The notes beneath the pieces were generated by a model. It saw only the letters and a program-made list of their open reading frames with translations. It made no database searches and was not told where the DNA came from. The position numbers and the translations under genes were made by a program. 8,065 bases of DNA from Planctomycetota bacterium (GTDB lineage Bacteria > Planctomycetota > PUPC01 > JABMSA01 > JAUWKK01), in NCBI GenBank assembly GCA_030614245.1, contig JAUWKK010000110.1, positions 1-8,065 of the forward strand. The letters are read 5' to 3'. Numbering within the stretch: the first letter of the stretch is position 1; each line of letters starts with the position of its first letter. Below are positions 6,102 through 8,065 of this stretch, piece after piece.

Positions 6102-7484
6102 CTACCGGTGCGGGGAGTGGACGTTGTTCTCGGGATTCCTGTAGTCTACGAACTTGGTCGGGTCGGTGTCGTTGATGTACTCCTCGATATTCGTGTAGCC
6201 GTCCTTGTCCTTGTCGCCGGCATTGTCAGCCGCGTTGTTTGGATTAAGGCCGAACTTCTTCTCCCACCAGTCGGGCATGCTGTCTTTGTCCGCGTCCGGG
6301 GCCGGCTTGGCCGGCTTGTAGGTTGCATAGCCGCCCTGCGGCCAGTCGGTAGTTTGATTGGGGATGTTGCCGGTGTTCTTGCGCACGCTGTTGGACACGT
6401 CCTGGGTTACGAAGTCCCGTACCGGAAGATCGGCTCCGCCATACTTGAGGACCTTTTCGTAGGCCACCTTGGCAGGGTCGGTCTTCACCGGCATGGCGTC
6501 CCATGGCTCACTCATGATCGTCTCGCGCGTTGCGTCGAAAGGTCGCCCGACACCCATGTTGTCACGGCCATATAAGTGAGCGTAACCACCCCTTGAGTGG
6601 AAGGCGTATCTCACTCTGCCGCGTTTCTGAGTGTTGCCGATGTAGTTGAACTTCAAGAAGTCCGGCTCGCTGCCGTAACCGGTGGTGTGATAGTCGTAGA
6701 GAATGTTGTTCCGCCAGTCCGTCGCGATTGACTGGAGCCTCGGGTTCCGCCATCGGCTGTGTGCCGTCAGGTTATGGTGGAACGACAGGTATCCGTATCC
6801 GGCAAAAGCGTAGCCCGCGGAGTGGTCGCCCTTTTCATGCACGGAGCGCCGCAGTGCGCCATAAACGTAGTTCCATTGGAAAGTCGAACCCACTCTGACT
6901 GTCCCTAACGGGTGGTTCCATGGACGATGACCTCTGATATTCACGGTCTGGTCATTGGCATAGGCGAACTCGCAGTGTTCGATAATGATGTTCATTCCGG
7001 TGAAGTCGAGAGCCTGGGTCTGGTCGCCCAGCACGCGGGGTGTCTTGCCCGGACCCTTGATGTCGCCCACGCGGACGCGCAGATAGCGCATGACCACGTC
7101 ATGGGTATAGATCGAGAACCACCAGTTACGGATCTGCACGCCTTCGCCGGGCGCCGTATTGCCGACTATAGTAAGGTAGGGATTCCGGATATCCAGCGGT
7201 GCTTTCAGTTCTATCGTGCCCGAGACGCCGAACATGATGATCCTTGGCCCCTTGGCGTCAATCGCCTCGCGCAGGCTGCCGGGGATGGGGTCTTCCTTGG
7301 GGATCGCGGCATACCCGGGGAGGCTCTTGTTCGCCTGCCCTATCTTGCCCTTTTTCCTGGCAGGGCGCTCTTTGGGCATGTAGTCTTTAAGTGTGGTGAC
7401 AACATAAACCTTGCCACCTCTGCCGCCAAGACTATAGCCGCCGTACCCCTCGGCGCCCGGAAACGCCGGCAGCGGCGTGGGCAC
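6102..7484 (-). CDS. Family PL1-like pectate lyase, no signal peptide, GTG start
   Basis: The protein has 460 residues if read from GTG 7484. It begins almost at the mature N-terminus of secreted pectate lyases (AFPGAEGYGGYSLGGRGGKVYVVTTL, residues 7-32), followed by PGSLREAI and a parallel beta-helix. The catalytic region looks intact: EHCEFAYANDQ (169-179) corresponds to the calcium-binding strand, and HHNLTAHSRWRNPRL (236-250) carries the arginine-rich motif typical of family PL1. About 396-441 is an Asp-rich thrombospondin-type-3 or dockerin-like calcium repeat (DADKDSMPDWWEKKFGLNP, then DKDKDGYTNIEEY). Such enzymes cleave polygalacturonate by beta-elimination outside the cytoplasm. Here the reading frame is closed by TGA at 7530-7532 and contains no ATG, TTG or other GTG before 7484. 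GAGGA lies only 2 nt from that GTG, too close for a good ribosome-binding site. The gene may have lost its secretion signal or be decaying; a sequencing frameshift is the alternative. Confidence 0.85.
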   Translation of the reverse strand: MPTPLPAFPGAEGYGGYSLGGRGGKVYVVTTLKDYMPKERPARKKGKIGQANKSLPGYAAIPKEDPIPGSLREAIDAKGPRIIMFGVSGTIELKAPLDIRNPYLTIVGNTAPGEGVQIRNWWFSIYTHDVVMRYLRVRVGDIKGPGKTPRVLGDQTQALDFTGMNIIIEHCEFAYANDQTVNIRGHRPWNHPLGTVRVGSTFQWNYVYGALRRSVHEKGDHSAGYAFAGYGYLSFHHNLTAHSRWRNPRLQSIATDWRNNILYDYHTTGYGSEPDFLKFNYIGNTQKRGRVRYAFHSRGGYAHLYGRDNMGVGRPFDATRETIMSEPWDAMPVKTDPAKVAYEKVLKYGGADLPVRDFVTQDVSNSVRKNTGNIPNQTTDWPQGGYATYKPAKPAPDADKDSMPDWWEKKFGLNPNNAADNAGDKDKDGYTNIEEYINDTDPTKFVDYRNPENNVHSPHR

Positions 7485-7706
7485 CTTCCTCGGCTGGGCC
7501 GCCGCTTCCCATTGAAAACCGGGCTGCCCTCAGTGGGCCGCCCCACGCGTGTCATTGTAATCACGCCCCACCCGATTACAAACACTTTTCGCGGCATCGT
7601 CGCGGTGCTACATTAGCTTACAATCCGTGGCTGCTGTGAACGCCAGGAGGGCGGAACCCGATGACGATGCGTTAAGCTACAAGTTGTTCTGCTTAGTACT
7701 GCAACG
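7485..7706. other. Region upstream of the pectate lyase
   Basis: The lyase frame continues open upstream to 7529 without a start codon. Another minus-strand frame begins with ATG at 7597 (MPRKVFVIGWGVITM) and could be a displaced signal peptide, but its hydrophobic run is short and it has no Shine-Dalgarno site. The stretch contains the dyad at 7555-7581 and a loose inverted pair TAGCTTA (7613-7619) and TAAGCTA (7674-7680). No other gene is supported. Confidence 0.55.
7554..7581 (-). promoter_or_regulatory. Promoter-like site overlapping a perfect dyad
   Basis: On the minus strand TTGTAA (7581-7576, 4/6 to -35) and TACAAT (7559-7554, 5/6 to -10) are 16 nt apart and point at the pectate lyase, with transcription expected near 7547. 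The same bases form a perfect 8-bp inverted repeat, TTGTAATC-N11-GATTACAA (7555-7581 read on the plus strand). Its two half-sites overlap the -35 and -10 boxes. That arrangement is typical of an operator for a dimeric regulator, though no regulator gene is in the window. Confidence 0.45.
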
Positions 7707-7842
7707 CTACTTTCTGTCATTCTGAGGCGCGAAGCAACGAAGAATCTTTCGAGCTGTAGATTCAGTGCGTACCAACGCTTCTGAAGAGATCGCGCGTCCA
7801 TCGCGCGAGAGATTCTTCGCTACGCTCAGAATGACAGGGTAG
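7707..7842. mobile_element. MITE-like palindromic element
   Basis: Imperfect terminal inverted repeats of about 30 nt flank a core of about 60 nt. The left arm begins CTGTCATTCTGAG (7714-7726) and runs to AAGAATCT (7740-7747). The right arm is its reverse complement, AGATTCTTCG to CTCAGAATGACAG (7810-7837). The homology extends outward to CTAC (7707-7710) and GTAG (7839-7842). Inside sits a hairpin TCGCGCG-TCCAT-CGCGCGA (7790-7808). No reading frame of interest is inside, so any movement would need a transposase acting in trans. No target-site duplication is obvious. From memory, the CTGTCATTCTGAG...GAAGAATCT theme recurs in intergenic DNA of many environmental bacterial genomes; this was not checked here. 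Confidence 0.6.
7790..7808. repeat. Internal hairpin of the MITE-like element
   Basis: TCGCGCG (7790-7796) and CGCGCGA (7802-7808) form a perfect 7-bp stem around the loop TCCAT. It lies directly inside the right terminal repeat of the palindromic element. Confidence 0.6.
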
Positions 7843-7850
7843 GCGAGCTC

Positions 7851-8063
7851 TCAACTCCTTGGCTCACAAGGCTTTGGGTGCTGTGCCGCACGAGAATCTG
7901 GCGTTGTAGGCTTAGGAGCTTGCAGCTTCTTTGCCCGCGAGATCGCACGCCGTTCTTGCTTGTCGCGCTCAAACCGACGGCCGGGCCGAACGTGTAGCTC
8001 GTACGTGTCGATATATGCGATCAGTTCATCGAGGATGGCCTGGGGTTGGGCAGGTGCAGATTC
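7851..8063 (-). CDS. 3' end of an unrecognised gene, cut by the window edge
   Basis: A minus-strand frame is open from the right edge for 70 codons and ends at TGA (7853-7851). The other two minus-strand frames close within 15 codons of the edge. The visible part is hydrophilic. It begins with a helix-like AILDELIAYIDTYELHV, then a strongly basic PGRRFERDKQERRAISRAKK, and ends in a Pro/Ser/Ala-rich tail (LQAPKPTTPDSRAAQHPKP). The basic helical end could contact nucleic acid, but the family is not recognised and no function is proposed. The stop lies only 8 nt from the palindromic element. The 70-codon opening, absence of a visible start and edge position limit confidence. Confidence 0.5.
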   Translation of the reverse strand, partial: ESAPAQPQAILDELIAYIDTYELHVRPGRRFERDKQERRAISRAKKLQAPKPTTPDSRAAQHPKPCEPRS

Positions 8064-8065
8064 CC

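Noticed and set aside
5991..6575. 194-codon plus-strand open frame across the end of the lyase
   Set aside because: It lies mostly antisense to the lyase's conserved C-terminus, and the Val/Gly-rich product is an artefact of the opposite strand.
6912..7616. 234-codon plus-strand open frame opposite the lyase N-terminal half
   Set aside because: It is antisense to the PL1 core with no start signal and no recognisable domain.
7613..7801. 62-codon minus-strand frame
   Set aside because: It is largely a translation of the palindromic element; such repeats are open by chance.

Overview
The window looks like a stretch of a GC-rich genome of the Planctomycetota type (or a close PVC relative). This is inferred from the gene families: a secreted protein with two DUF1080 (3-keto-disaccharide hydrolase) domains, a very large VIT-VWA protein, and a pectate lyase with a C-terminal calcium-binding repeat. 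All three are common in polysaccharide-degrading planctomycetes. No rRNA, tRNA, CRISPR array or transposase is visible, and the taxonomic guess rests on family content only.

Layout: 1-361 is non-coding, with several small palindromes and then a sigma-70-like promoter (277-304). The DUF1080 gene follows at 362-1678 (+). A 363-nt gap (1679-2041) holds two candidate promoters, one sigma-70-like (1764-1792) and one resembling an ECF sigma-factor promoter (1966-1993). The 1291-residue VIT-VWA gene lies at 2042-5917 (+). A convergent intergenic region (5918-6101) contains an 86-nt nested hairpin. A pectate lyase gene runs on the minus strand (6102-7484) but has no signal peptide and is cut off upstream by an in-frame stop. 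A promoter-like dyad (7554-7581) lies just upstream of it. Next come a palindromic, MITE-like element (about 7707-7842) and the 3' end of an unrecognised minus-strand gene at the right edge (7851-8063).

The two plus-strand genes have their own ribosome-binding sites and apparently their own promoters, so they need not be an operon. Genes 1 and 3 fit extracytoplasmic carbohydrate breakdown. The VIT-VWA protein fits a large exported binding or scaffold protein, and there is no direct evidence that it works with its neighbours.

The features most worth a second look are the VIT-VWA protein, which carries what looks like STN/secretin-type domains behind a Gly/Arg-rich linker, the ECF-like promoter in front of it, the hairpin just after its stop (every imperfect stem pair is a G-U wobble when read on the plus strand), and the lost or absent secretion signal of the pectate lyase.
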